Positions 8,392 through 16,740 of a stretch of DNA of 64,000 nt are shown in pieces. The notes below the pieces were generated by a model. That model was not told the origin of the DNA, did not search any database, and saw only the letters and a program-made list of their open reading frames with translations. Numbering within the stretch: position 1 is the first letter of the stretch; every line of letters starts with the position of its first letter. Source of the stretch: an uncultured Cohaesibacter sp. (GTDB lineage: Bacteria; Pseudomonadota; Alphaproteobacteria; Rhizobiales; Cohaesibacteraceae); the NCBI RefSeq assembly GCF_963682185.1, contig NZ_OY821667.1, forward strand, positions 3,113,501 to 3,177,500. Reading direction: 5' to 3'. Made by a program: the position numbers and the translations under genes.

Positions 8392-9408
8392 ATGAAATAT
8401 CTCACTACACTGGCAACTGCCGCGCTCATGACAGCAGGCATGTCCGCCGCTGCGTCTGCAGCAGACACCTCGGTCTGCCTGATCACCAAAGACGCAACCA
8501 ATCCATTTTTCGTTAAGATGAAAGAAGGCGCTCAGGCCAAAGCTGACGAACTTGGTGTCGAGCTACGCAGCTTTGCGGGCAAGTATGATGGGGACCACGA
8601 AACGCAGGTATCTGCCATTGAAACATGCATTGCAGCGGGTGCTGGGGGCATCTTGCTGGTGGCAACCGATTCCAAGGCGATCACTGGTCAGGTAAAAAAG
8701 GCTCGCGATGCTGGCCTTGTGGTGATTGCTCTGGATACACCGCTTGATCCGATGGACGCTGCCGACATGACCTTCGCCACGGATAACTTCCTGGCTGGTG
8801 AACTGATCGGTAAATGGGCCGCAAAAACCGTGGGCGATCCTGCCAACGCTAAAATCGGCCTCATCAACATCAACGTAACGCAGCCATCCGTTGGCGTATT
8901 GCGCAATCAGGGTTTCCTCACCGGCTTCGGCATCGATATTGGCGACAAGAGCAAATGGGGTGACGAAACCGACAGCCGCATCGTCGGTCAGGAAATCGGC
9001 AACGGCAATGCAGAAGGCGGCCGCAAGGGCATGGAAAACCTGCTCGCCATCAACCCTGATATCAATGTGGTCTACACCATCAACGAACCAACCGCAGCCG
9101 GTGCCTATGAAGCTCTCAAGGCCTTTGGCAAACAGGATGACGCTGTCATCGTGTCTGTTGATGGCGGCTGCCCGGGTGTGGCCAACGTGGAAGCCGGTGT
9201 GATCGGGGCAACCGCTCAGCAATATCCCCTAGATATGGCAGGTAAAGGGGTTGAAGCCATCGTCAAGGCTGTGAAGACCGGCGAAATGCCAGCCGCAACC
9301 GAAGGCAAGGACTTCTTTGATACGGGCGTTGGCCTCGTAACAGACAAACCGGTTGAAGGGCTCAAACAGCTGACCGTCGAAGAAGGCAAGAATCTTTGCT
9401 GGGGCTAA
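8392..9408 (+). CDS. frcB: Fructose-type ABC importer, periplasmic binding protein
   Basis: This 338-residue protein has a signal peptide (about residues 1-24, ending SAAASAAD) and the type I periplasmic sugar-binding fold: [11 protein letters not shown] at the start of domain 1, ALDTPLDP and [14 protein letters not shown] in the hinge and sugar-contact regions. It strongly resembles FrcB of Sinorhizobium meliloti, the fructose/mannose/ribose-binding protein. It is the first gene of a four-gene operon (frcB-frcC-frcA-frcK) in the same order as in S. meliloti. A GGAG site stands 8 bases before the ATG. A GC-rich hairpin follows the stop codon, which would favour high FrcB levels relative to the membrane parts. 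Confidence 0.9.
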   Translation: MKYLTTLATAALMTAGMSAAASAADTSVCLITKDATNPFFVKMKEGAQAKADELGVELRSFAGKYDGDHETQVSAIETCIAAGAGGILLVATDSKAITGQVKKARDAGLVVIALDTPLDPMDAADMTFATDNFLAGELIGKWAAKTVGDPANAKIGLININVTQPSVGVLRNQGFLTGFGIDIGDKSKWGDETDSRIVGQEIGNGNAEGGRKGMENLLAINPDINVVYTINEPTAAGAYEALKAFGKQDDAVIVSVDGGCPGVANVEAGVIGATAQQYPLDMAGKGVEAIVKAVKTGEMPAATEGKDFFDTGVGLVTDKPVEGLKQLTVEEGKNLCWG

Positions 9409-9431
9409 TGCCTCTTTTGAAAGATCTAATC

Positions 9432-9455
9432 GCGGGGCGCCCGGCGGCGTCCCGC
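9432..9455 (+). other. Intercistronic hairpin frcB-frcC
   Basis: GCGGGGCG (9432-9439) pairs with CGTCCCGC (9448-9455), an 8-bp stem with one G-U pair and an 8-nt loop. It lies 24 bases after the frcB stop and has no T run. It probably acts as a 3' stabiliser of the frcB message rather than a full terminator. Confidence 0.55.
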
Positions 9456-9484
9456 TCCCGTGCACTCATTAGGAATGCGATCTC

Positions 9485-10546
9485 ATGACTGATGCACCAG
9501 GATCTGCTGAAGAACGCTTGCCAGAGCAAGAGACCGTCGCAGAATTCAACAGCTCCCACAAATCAAACTTCCATCGCTTACTTGGGTTTCTTCAGACAAC
9601 CCCCTCTGCCATTCCGCTTTTCGTGCTGGTCACGGCAGTGATTGTCTTTGGTATCCTTAACGGCAATCGCTTTTTCTCGCCCTTCGCGCTGACATTGATC
9701 CTGCAGCAAGTGGCGATCGTGGGCATCGTGGCCGTGGCACAATCCCTCGTTATTCTCACCGCAGGTATTGACCTCTCCGTTGGCGCAGTCGCTGTCATAT
9801 CCTCGGTTATTATGGGCAAATTCACCTTTGATCTTGGCATTCCGGGCGAGCTTGCCGTTGTTTGTGGATTGGCAACCGGCCTGTTTTTCGGCACAGCCAA
9901 CGGCCTTCTGGTCGCCTTTGTCAAGCTACCCCCCTTCATTGTTACGTTAGGCATGTGGCAGATCGTTCTGGCCGCCAACTTCCTCTATTCGGGCAGTGTG
10001 GTTATCCGTAGCGAAGAGATCGCACAGGTTGCCCCGATCCTGCAGTTTTTCGGCAGAACCATAACGGTGGGAGGCGCAGTCTTTACCTATGGCGTTATCC
10101 TGTTGCTGTTTCTGGTGCTGCTCATGTCCTACATTCTCAGCCAGACGGCCTGGGGACGCCATGTCTATGCGGTGGGGGATGATCCGGAGGCCGCTGAACT
10201 TTCAGGCGTCAAGGTGAAAGCCACTCTCGTGTCCGTATACGCCATCGGCGGTTTGATCTGCGGCTTTGCCGGCTGGGCATTGATTGGTCGTCTTGGCTCT
10301 GTGTCGCCACAGGCTGGGCAATTGGCCAATATCGAGAGTATCACCGCTGTGGTGATCGGTGGCATCTCGCTGTTTGGCGGGCGCGGCTCAGTGGCTGGCA
10401 CCCTGTTCGGTGCGCTGATTGTTGGCGTCTTCACTCTTGGCCTGCGCCTGCTTGGAGCTGATGTGCAGTGGACCTATCTGCTGATTGGTGCCCTGATTAT
10501 TTTCGCAGTAACCGTCGACCAAACCATTCGGAAAGTGAGCCTGTGA
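9485..10546 (+). CDS. frcC: Fructose-type ABC importer, permease
   Basis: This 353-residue permease of the sugar ABC family (RbsC/XylH type) has a soluble N-terminal tail of about 35 residues and then some 8-10 membrane helices. SLVILTAGIDLSVGAV and GRGSVAGTLFGALIVG are conserved parts of this family, and the EAA-like coupling loop lies at AVGDDPEAAELSGV. It forms the membrane channel with FrcA and receives sugar from FrcB. Its stop codon overlaps the frcA start as TGATG, so the two are translationally coupled. An AGGA site precedes the ATG. Confidence 0.9.
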   Translation: MTDAPGSAEERLPEQETVAEFNSSHKSNFHRLLGFLQTTPSAIPLFVLVTAVIVFGILNGNRFFSPFALTLILQQVAIVGIVAVAQSLVILTAGIDLSVGAVAVISSVIMGKFTFDLGIPGELAVVCGLATGLFFGTANGLLVAFVKLPPFIVTLGMWQIVLAANFLYSGSVVIRSEEIAQVAPILQFFGRTITVGGAVFTYGVILLLFLVLLMSYILSQTAWGRHVYAVGDDPEAAELSGVKVKATLVSVYAIGGLICGFAGWALIGRLGSVSPQAGQLANIESITAVVIGGISLFGGRGSVAGTLFGALIVGVFTLGLRLLGADVQWTYLLIGALIIFAVTVDQTIRKVSL

Positions 10547-11325
10547 TGACCAGCCCTATTCTGACCGCACGCAAACTGAACAAGCGATATGGGCGCGTTA
10601 TCGCCATGGAAGACTGCGATTTCGATCTGATGCCCGGAGAAATCCTCGCTGTCATTGGCGACAATGGCGCAGGCAAATCAACCCTCATCAAGGCTTTGTC
10701 CGGCGCTCTAAAGCCGGACAGTGGCGAAATCCGCCTGGAGGGCAAGCCGGTGCATTTCTCTTCGCCCATACAGGCCCGAGAACATGGCATTGAAACCGTC
10801 TATCAAACGCTGGCCCTTTCGCCCGCGCTGACGATCGCCGACAATATGTTCATGGGACGCGAGATCCTCAAGCCGGGCATCATGGGCAGCGTGTTCCGGC
10901 AGCTTGACAAGAAGAAGATGCAGAATTTTGCCCGTGACAAGCTCTCCGAGCTCGGGCTGATGACCATCCAGAATATTGCCCAGACCGTGGAGACTCTTTC
11001 TGGTGGCCAAAGGCAGGGGGTGGCTGTGGCGCGTGCTGCAGCGTTCGGTACCAATGTTGTTATTCTCGATGAGCCGACTGCGGCCCTTGGCGTGAAGGAA
11101 AGTCGCAAGGTTCTCGATCTTATCAAAACAGTGAAGAGCAAGGGTATTCCGATCATTCTGATCTCGCATAATATGCCCCATGTCTTTGAAGTTGCAGATC
11201 GAATTCATGTGCATAGGTTGGGTAAACGGCTCTGCGTTGTTGATCCAAAGCAATATTCCATGTCAGATGCGGTTGCTTTGATGACAGGGGCAATGGCCCC
11301 TCCGGATCAAGAGGCGGTTGCATGA
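10546..11325 (+). CDS. frcA: Fructose-type ABC importer, ATPase
   Basis: This 259-residue single-domain ABC ATPase has Walker A GDNGAGKST (residues 38-46), signature LSGGQRQGVAVARA, Walker B VVILDEPTAAL and a switch His in LISHNM. FrcA of S. meliloti is likewise a single-domain ATPase of about 260 residues, unlike the double-domain RbsA. The ATG at 10546 is chosen because it overlaps the frcC stop and gives the family's usual length; the frame stays open 26 codons further upstream. The C-terminus overlaps the kinase gene by four bases. Confidence 0.9.
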   Translation: MTSPILTARKLNKRYGRVIAMEDCDFDLMPGEILAVIGDNGAGKSTLIKALSGALKPDSGEIRLEGKPVHFSSPIQAREHGIETVYQTLALSPALTIADNMFMGREILKPGIMGSVFRQLDKKKMQNFARDKLSELGLMTIQNIAQTVETLSGGQRQGVAVARAAAFGTNVVILDEPTAALGVKESRKVLDLIKTVKSKGIPIILISHNMPHVFEVADRIHVHRLGKRLCVVDPKQYSMSDAVALMTGAMAPPDQEAVA

Positions 11326-11969
11326 AAAAGGAAAGCCTGAAACAGAAGACGGCAGAGGTCTGCGCGCTTGTCGAGCGGCATAAAAGACCGGATGGGCGAA
11401 CGATTCTCGCCATCGCCGGAGCGCCTGCGTCAGGCAAGTCTACGCTCGCCGAGAGTGTGGTCAAGGCGCTCAATGCGGGTCATGAAGGCGAAGTGCCCAA
11501 GGCGGCACTTCTGCCGATGGATGGCTACCATCTGGACAACCGGATTCTGAAGGCGCACGGTCTGTTTCCTCGCAAAGGGGCTCCGGAAACATTTGATGCC
11601 GTGGGATTTTGTGAGGCCGTAAAAAGCCTCTCGAAATCTGATGGGCTCACCTACTTTCCCACCTTTGATCGCAGCCGCGATATTGCCATTGCTGGCGCTA
11701 TTGAAATTGCGCCGACAACGCCGATCATCGTGGTGGAGGGCAACTATTTGTTGCTCCGCACCGCGCCGTGGAATGCGCTGGCCGATGCCTTCTCCGCCAG
11801 TGTTTTTGTCAATCCGGGGCTTGAAGAGTTGACCCGGCGCCTTAACAAGCGCTGGCTGCGCTATGGCCTTGATCCGGAAGCTGCTGCCAAGCGCACGGAA
11901 ATGAATGATCTGGTCAATGCTCGCCTTGTTCTCAAGCAGAGCATCAAGGCTGATATGGTGCTGGACTAA
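11322..11969 (+). CDS. frcK: P-loop kinase of the fructose importer operon
   Basis: This 215-residue P-loop kinase is related to uridine kinase and pantothenate kinase. Walker A is GAPASGKS (residues 33-40), followed by the acidic substrate motif PMDGYHLDN and by FPTFDRS and VVEGNYLLL. It matches FrcK of S. meliloti in length and position, a predicted kinase of the fructose transport operon whose exact substrate is, to my knowledge, not firmly settled. The start overlaps frcA as ATGA, showing tight coupling. A sugar or nucleoside substrate would fit the fold. It is the last gene of the operon. Confidence 0.82.
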   Translation: MKKESLKQKTAEVCALVERHKRPDGRTILAIAGAPASGKSTLAESVVKALNAGHEGEVPKAALLPMDGYHLDNRILKAHGLFPRKGAPETFDAVGFCEAVKSLSKSDGLTYFPTFDRSRDIAIAGAIEIAPTTPIIVVEGNYLLLRTAPWNALADAFSASVFVNPGLEELTRRLNKRWLRYGLDPEAAAKRTEMNDLVNARLVLKQSIKADMVLD

Positions 11970-11997
11970 TACAAGGTACCAGGTGTGGGAAAACAAA

Positions 11998-12030
11998 CCA
12001 CCCCAAAGCGTGCATGACGCTCCGGGGTGG
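11998..12030. terminator. Hairpin between convergent frcK and acr3, possible terminator
   Basis: CCACCCC (11998-12004) pairs with GGGGTGG (12024-12030), with an inner AGCGT/ACGCT stem. There is no immediate T run on either strand, so termination is uncertain, but it lies between convergent operons. Confidence 0.4.
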
Positions 12031-12156
12031 CAATGGGCCCTTCGAATGCTGGTGCTTTCTTTTCTTGCGCAGCAGGGTGGATGCTTTTCGTCTGCGCTGG
12101 GAATAACCTATACGCCCTATCTGTGATGGCAGTTGAAGAGCGGCCTCCGATTTCCC

Positions 12157-13227
12157 CTATGCGGGAAAATGCTGGCGGGTACGATTGGCAAAAGCCACCA
12201 GCGACAGCATCACGGGCACTTCCACCAGAACGCCGACAACCGTCGCCAGAGCCGCGCCGGAATTCAAGCCGAACAGACCGATGGCAACCGCAACAGCCAG
12301 CTCGAAGAAATTCGATGTACCGATCAGGGCACAAGGTGCGGCAATCCGGAAGGGTACCTTCATGACCCAAGCTGCCGCATAGGCTATCGCAAAGATGCCA
12401 TAGGACTGGAGCAGCAAAGGCGCAGCGATGAGCGCGATCAGCAGAGGTTGCGACAGAATGACCCCGCCCTGAAAACCGAACAGCAGCACCACTGTTGCCA
12501 GCAGGCCAATGACGGAAAGGGGCTTCAGCTTTGCGGTGAAATCAGCCACGGCTTTATCGGTTCTGGAGCCGGAAACCAATGCCTTGCGGGTGAAATAGCC
12601 CGCGACCAAAGGCACGACCACATAGAGCAGGACCGACAGCAGAAGCGTATCCCATGGCACCGGAATATCGGTGACCCCTAGCAATAGCGCGACGATTGGC
12701 GCATAGGCGAAGATCATGATGAGGTCGTTCACGCTAACCTGCACAAGCGTGTAGTTGGCGTCGCCACGGGTGAGTTGAGACCAGACAAACACCATCGCGG
12801 TACAAGGGGCAGCCCCCAGCAGGATAAGACCCGCAATATAGGAATCCGCATCCGCCGTGCTGATCATGCTGGTAAAGAGATATTTGAAGAAGACTACCCC
12901 TAGCACAGCCATGGTAAAGGGCTTGATCAGCCAATTGACCGCCAGCGTGATGATCAGCCCCTTGGGCTCGTCGGCCACATGGCTGATGCTGGAGAAGTCG
13001 ACCGATACCATCATCGGATAGACCATCGCCCAGATGAGGATGGCGACCACCAGATTCACATGGGCATATTCAAATCCGGCCAACAATCCAAAGAGAGCGG
13101 GATACAGCTCGCCCAGCACCAGGCCAGCAACAATCGATAGGGCGACCCAGACGGAGAGCCATTTTTCGAAGAAGCCGATGCCCCCGCTCTGGGAGGCGTC
13201 GGGCAGGGTATTTGCGTCGACGGACAT
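12157..13227 (-). CDS. acr3: ACR3 family arsenite efflux permease
   Basis: This 356-residue protein has about 10 membrane helices and belongs to the bile/arsenite/riboflavin transporter superfamily. [18 protein letters not shown] and [14 protein letters not shown] are typical ACR3 segments; the Cys in the latter is the conserved arsenite-binding residue of helix 4. It exports arsenite from the cytoplasm using the proton motive force. It is the second gene of an arsC-acr3 operon: its ATG overlaps the arsC stop codon (TAATG). The operon is divergent from arsR and probably controlled by the palindrome near 13882. Confidence 0.92.
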   Translation of the reverse strand: MSVDANTLPDASQSGGIGFFEKWLSVWVALSIVAGLVLGELYPALFGLLAGFEYAHVNLVVAILIWAMVYPMMVSVDFSSISHVADEPKGLIITLAVNWLIKPFTMAVLGVVFFKYLFTSMISTADADSYIAGLILLGAAPCTAMVFVWSQLTRGDANYTLVQVSVNDLIMIFAYAPIVALLLGVTDIPVPWDTLLLSVLLYVVVPLVAGYFTRKALVSGSRTDKAVADFTAKLKPLSVIGLLATVVLLFGFQGGVILSQPLLIALIAAPLLLQSYGIFAIAYAAAWVMKVPFRIAAPCALIGTSNFFELAVAVAIGLFGLNSGAALATVVGVLVEVPVMLSLVAFANRTRQHFPA

Positions 13228-13736
13228 TATTCTGCTTTCGCTTGGTTTTTGCCGATTGCATCAAGCCTGTTCTGCAGAGACAGGCGATCAATGCTGGCTA
13301 TGGGAAGGGAGGAAAAGATGGAGATTCTGGAATTGAGCATGCGATAGGCGTCTGAGAAGGCAAGGGCGATCTCGCTTTCCGAGCCGGTTACAACGGCAGG
13401 GTCGGGCACGCCCCAACGCGCAGTCATCGGCTGGCCCGGCCATAGGGGGCAGGTTTCACTGGCAGCATTGTCACAAACCGTAAAGACAAAATCGAGCTTG
13501 GGGGCATCTGACTTCGCGAACATATCCCAGCTTTTGGATGCGGCAAAATCGGTGTCGTAATTCATGCGTTTGAGCAATGCGATAGCATGGGGATTAACGG
13601 TGCCTGTCGGATGTGACCCCGCAGAAAAGGCCTTGAAACGGCTCGCACCGGTCCGATTAAGGATCGCTTCAGCCAGAATGGATCTGGCGGAGTTGCCCGT
13701 GCATAGAAACAAGACATTGTAGGTGATTTCGGTCAC
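13227..13736 (-). CDS. arsC: Arsenate reductase, low-molecular-weight phosphatase type
   Basis: This 169-residue enzyme of the LMW protein-tyrosine-phosphatase fold has the active-site P-loop CTGNSAR (C12-R18). Further thiols are in the [14 protein letters not shown] segment, the redox Cys pair of the thioredoxin-coupled ArsC class. It reduces arsenate to arsenite for export by Acr3. The start is a GTG with AGGAAA upstream. The C-terminal ~30 residues extend past the usual core of ~140 and do not look conserved. It is first in the arsC-acr3 operon. Confidence 0.9.
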   Translation of the reverse strand: MTEITYNVLFLCTGNSARSILAEAILNRTGASRFKAFSAGSHPTGTVNPHAIALLKRMNYDTDFAASKSWDMFAKSDAPKLDFVFTVCDNAASETCPLWPGQPMTARWGVPDPAVVTGSESEIALAFSDAYRMLNSRISIFSSLPIASIDRLSLQNRLDAIGKNQAKAE

Positions 13737-13866
13737 GTTCGGTTTCCTGCTTTAGCGTGTGGTCCGGCCAGTTTGCTGGTTTGGTATGGACCATCATATT
13801 TTATATCGAGAAATCTTGAATAATTGATTTATTCCTCTGTGTCAATGCGTCGCAAATGCATTCTGA

Positions 13867-13910
13867 CGAATATGCATTGACTCGCATATGCGATGAGACG
13901 TATATGGGTA
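13867..13910. promoter_or_regulatory. Candidate ArsR operator in the divergent ars promoter
   Basis: A perfect 12-bp palindrome TCGCATATGCGA (13882-13893) sits in a cluster of ATATGC/GCATAT motifs stretching from about 13867 to 13910. ArsR-family operators are typically AT-rich inverted repeats of this kind. It lies between arsC (leftward) and arsR (rightward), overlapping the arsR leader, which suits autoregulation and control of both operons. Confidence 0.6.
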
Positions 13911-13913
13911 GGC

Positions 13914-14279
13914 ATGGAAAATGTCACAAATCTGTTTGCGGCCCTTTCGGATCCGATCCGATTGCGGATATTGGCGCTGATTGCCAAAGAGACCGAGCTT
14001 TGCGTGTGCGAGCTGGTCGGTGCGCTGCAATTGCCCCAGCCCAAAATTTCACGCCACTGCAAGGTGCTGAGCGAAGCCAACCTCTTGGTGAGCCGTCGTG
14101 AAGCGCAATGGGTGCTCTATTCTCTGGTTGATGACATGCCGGACTGGAGCAGGCAGGCTCTGGAAGCCGCCGTCGAGGGCATCAGGCAGGACACCCAATA
14201 TGCCGAGGATTGCGCGCGCCTCTCAAATGTTGAGAGGCCGCCCGTACGCTGCGATGGCATGGAGAAACAGGCATGTTAG
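13914..14279 (+). CDS. arsR: ArsR/SmtB family metalloregulator
   Basis: This 121-residue winged-helix repressor has FAALSDPIRLRILALI at the N-terminus, then ETELCVCELVGALQLPQPKISRH as the recognition region, written in the usual ELCVCEL order of arsenic-sensing ArsR (Cys pair in helix alpha-3). Additional Cys residues are in the C-terminal tail (YAEDCARL, VRCDGM, QAC). It probably senses As(III) and represses the flanking ars genes. I chose the ATG at 13914; an ATG at 13893 lies inside the palindrome and would add seven residues. Its stop overlaps the start of the downstream permease gene. Confidence 0.88.
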   Translation: MENVTNLFAALSDPIRLRILALIAKETELCVCELVGALQLPQPKISRHCKVLSEANLLVSRREAQWVLYSLVDDMPDWSRQALEAAVEGIRQDTQYAEDCARLSNVERPPVRCDGMEKQAC

Positions 14280-15358
14280 ACAATGGTTCTACCATGGGAG
14301 GAAGCAGACCATGGATGAAGGGCGCCGGCAAACCGGGGCCTGTGCTGCTCATTATCGGCACGTTTTTGGGCGTGGCGCTCTGGTGGGCGGTCTATAGCCA
14401 GCTCAGTCCCTTCTCCGAAGCGGTGACGGCGCTGTTTCCTGTTGATCGCCATAGCCACACCGGCGAGGCCATCGCCTTCTTCTTTTATGATGTGCCCAAA
14501 GTCCTGATGCTGTTGACGCTTATCGTCTTTGCCATGGGGGTGGTGCGCTCATGGTTCAGCCCTGAGAAGACCCGCGCCTTGCTTTCGGGTAAGCGTGAAG
14601 GGGTGGGCAATGTCATGTCTGCCTGCCTCGGTATTCTGACTCCTTTCTGCTCCTGCTCGGCTGTACCACTCTTTATCGGCTTTGTGTCTGCAGGCGTACC
14701 GCTTGGCGTCACCTTCTCTTTCCTGATTGCCGCACCGATGGTCAATGAGGTGGCCCTCATTTTGCTGGTCGGTCTCGTCGGCTGGAATGTGGCTCTGACC
14801 TATCTGTTTTTCGGGCTTGGCGTGGCTATTCTGGCAGGCTGGGTGATTGGCAAGCTGAAACTGGAAGGCTGGTTGCAAGACTGGGTGCAGGAGATCCATT
14901 CCGGCGCCAATGCACCAAGCGCCGTCGAAGCGGAAAAACTGACCCTTTATGATCGCTACAAGCTTGGCTATGAGGCGGTGCGCGATATCCTCTCCAAGGT
15001 CTGGATCTGGATCATCATCGGTATCGCTCTGGGCGCGCTCATTCATGGCTATGTGCCCGAAGATATGATGGTCGATATCATGGGCGCCGATGCCTGGTGG
15101 TCGGTTCCGGCGGCCGTTGTTATGGGCGTGCCGCTCTATACCAACGCTGCGGGCGTGATCCCCATCGTTGAAGCCCTGTTGGGCAAAGGCGCAGCGCTGG
15201 GCACCGTTCTGGCCTTCATGATGAGTGTCATCGCGCTCTCCTTGCCCGAAATGCTGATTTTGCGACAGGTGCTGACCTTGCGTCTGATCGCCGTATTCAT
15301 CGCAGTGGTAAGCAGCGGCATTCTTGCCGTCGGCTTCCTGTTCAATGCGATTTTCTAA
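14273..15358 (+). CDS. Permease of the YraQ/ArsP type (SO_0444-like efflux family)
   Basis: This 361-residue protein has eight or more membrane helices. The hallmark FCSCSAVPLFIGF in the first half and VPLYTNAAGVIP in the second half mark the DUF318/YraQ family, which includes ArsP, the efflux permease for trivalent organoarsenicals. Its start overlaps the arsR stop (ATG within ATGTTAG), so it is coupled to arsR. Given the position I infer export of an arsenical, but related permeases handle other thiol-reactive metals. An alternative ATG at 14294 would give a slightly shorter N-terminus. Confidence 0.8.
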   Translation: MLDNGSTMGGSRPWMKGAGKPGPVLLIIGTFLGVALWWAVYSQLSPFSEAVTALFPVDRHSHTGEAIAFFFYDVPKVLMLLTLIVFAMGVVRSWFSPEKTRALLSGKREGVGNVMSACLGILTPFCSCSAVPLFIGFVSAGVPLGVTFSFLIAAPMVNEVALILLVGLVGWNVALTYLFFGLGVAILAGWVIGKLKLEGWLQDWVQEIHSGANAPSAVEAEKLTLYDRYKLGYEAVRDILSKVWIWIIIGIALGALIHGYVPEDMMVDIMGADAWWSVPAAVVMGVPLYTNAAGVIPIVEALLGKGAALGTVLAFMMSVIALSLPEMLILRQVLTLRLIAVFIAVVSSGILAVGFLFNAIF

Positions 15359-15382
15359 ATATCAAGGAAGGAACCGACTGAT

Positions 15383-15619
15383 ATGAAACAGGTTAAGGTT
15401 TATGGCCCCGGCTGCAAACGCTGTGAGACGACAGCTCAGATGATGCGAGATGCCGCCAGCAAACTTGGCATCGAAGCCGACGTTGAGAAGGTGACCGACC
15501 CCAAGGCAATCGCCATGGCGGGCGTCATGTCTACGCCGGGAATCGCTGTGGATGGCAAATTGGTGCATAGCGGCGGTCTACCCGATGAAGCCAAACTGGC
15601 CGGATGGTTAAAAGACTGA
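15383..15619 (+). CDS. Small thioredoxin-fold protein (redox-active disulfide protein 2 type)
   Basis: This 78-residue protein has the GCKRCE active site (CxxC at residues 11-14), a cis-Pro loop in STPGIAV and the short beta-alpha fold of minimal thioredoxins of archaeal and bacterial 'redox-active disulfide protein 2'. These small proteins very often follow YraQ/ArsP-type permease genes, as here, with a 24-bp gap. It may deliver electrons or thiol-bound metal to the permease or to ArsC; this is inferred. An AAGGAAGG site precedes the ATG. Confidence 0.85.
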   Translation: MKQVKVYGPGCKRCETTAQMMRDAASKLGIEADVEKVTDPKAIAMAGVMSTPGIAVDGKLVHSGGLPDEAKLAGWLKD

Positions 15620-15648
15620 CCCCCAGAGAGGGGCAGGTGGGCAAGAAG

Positions 15649-15681
15649 GAAGGAGGCGGTTCTATCTGCCTCCTTCTCTTT
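15649..15681 (+). terminator. Intrinsic terminator of the arsR operon
   Basis: GAAGGAGGC (15649-15657) pairs with GCCTCCTTC (15668-15676) around a 10-nt loop, followed by TCTTT. It ends the arsR-permease-thioredoxin operon and separates it from the convergent araC-type gene. Confidence 0.7.
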
Positions 15682-15703
15682 AGGAGCCTGTGCTCAAAGA
15701 AGC

Positions 15704-16540
15704 CTAGCCGGGATTGCGCGTCCAGCTCTCGGCGCGTAGCTTACGGGGGGAGAGGCCATAGGCTTCCTTGATCTGGCGTGAAAAGTGATTGGGTGTCTTG
15801 AACCCCACTTCATAAGCGATCTGGCTGATCTGCTTGCCCGTATGGCTGAGCAGATACGCGCCGCGCCGCACGCGCAATCGCCACAGACAATCAAGCGGAT
15901 TTTCATCAAAGGCGGCCTGATACAGCCGGTTGAGATGTTGCGGCGAGAGGCCGGAAAGCTCAGCCAGTTGCGTCATCGTGATGGGCGAGCCAAGATGATC
16001 TTCGATATAGCGGCGCACCAGCTGCACCTGCGGTGGGATCTTGTCGACAGAGTCAAGAGCCAGTCGCCGCACCATCAGATTTTCCATCACGGCAATGCCC
16101 AGCGCCGAGCATAAATCCTCCATTCCGGCGTGAAATTCGGTGGGCAGGTCTGCCCCGATCTTCAAAAGAGAGACGGAGGCAGGCGCCACATCCATCGGCC
16201 CGGCTCCACGGGCAAGATGGGAAAAGGTGCGGCTATCGAGCCTTTCGGAAAGATACTGGCACCAGACAACGTTGCTGAGGTTGGCTGGCCCGTAGCGATA
16301 TTCCAGCCGCTCTTGTGAGGCGATCAACGCCACTTGCGGTGCCGTCATGGAAAAGATCTCATCATCGCAATGCACTTCCACCTGCCCAACCCGCAGATAG
16401 ATCGCTTCAAGCTGGTAGCCTTTCAAGGGGCCGAAAATCTCACCAGCCTGATAGGCCGTTTCTCCAAAAGCGAAACGGGCGTCGCTACCAACAAGACTCG
16501 CAACAGATGGCCTTGACGCCGACGTGTTCATTTTGGGCAT
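15704..16540 (-). CDS. AraC family transcriptional regulator
   Basis: The C-terminal ~100 residues carry two helix-turn-helix motifs: ITMTQLAELSGLSPQHLNRLY, written in the usual order of the AraC first HTH, and ISQIAYEVGFKTPNHFSRQI, followed by the family's FSRQIKEAYGLSP. The N-terminal ~160 residues look like a cupin-type sensing domain but are not assigned to a subfamily. The frame is open upstream to a TTG at 16612; I use the ATG at 16540 (278 residues), and neither start has a strong ribosome binding site. It is divergent from the purine operon, so it may activate it in response to a purine; this is inferred from position only. Confidence 0.82.
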   Translation of the reverse strand: MPKMNTSASRPSVASLVGSDARFAFGETAYQAGEIFGPLKGYQLEAIYLRVGQVEVHCDDEIFSMTAPQVALIASQERLEYRYGPANLSNVVWCQYLSERLDSRTFSHLARGAGPMDVAPASVSLLKIGADLPTEFHAGMEDLCSALGIAVMENLMVRRLALDSVDKIPPQVQLVRRYIEDHLGSPITMTQLAELSGLSPQHLNRLYQAAFDENPLDCLWRLRVRRGAYLLSHTGKQISQIAYEVGFKTPNHFSRQIKEAYGLSPRKLRAESWTRNPG

Positions 16541-16740
16541 GTTGCTATTTACCGCGTTGTGTTTGGGTGCTGAATTTTTGCCAGTTTGCCTGAAAAATAT
16601 GCATTTTGCCAACCATAAGGATAACGATACAAAATAACATTATTCATTTCAGATAATTTTTCAAAGTTTCAGACATGTAATTTCTATTGAGCTTCTCACG
16701 CTGTTGACAATATCTAAATAGCAAACAGGAGTGCAGGTAA

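Noticed and set aside
16613-16740. Purine riboswitch before the deaminase operon
   Set aside because: No conserved three-way-junction core could be found in the 128-bp gap.
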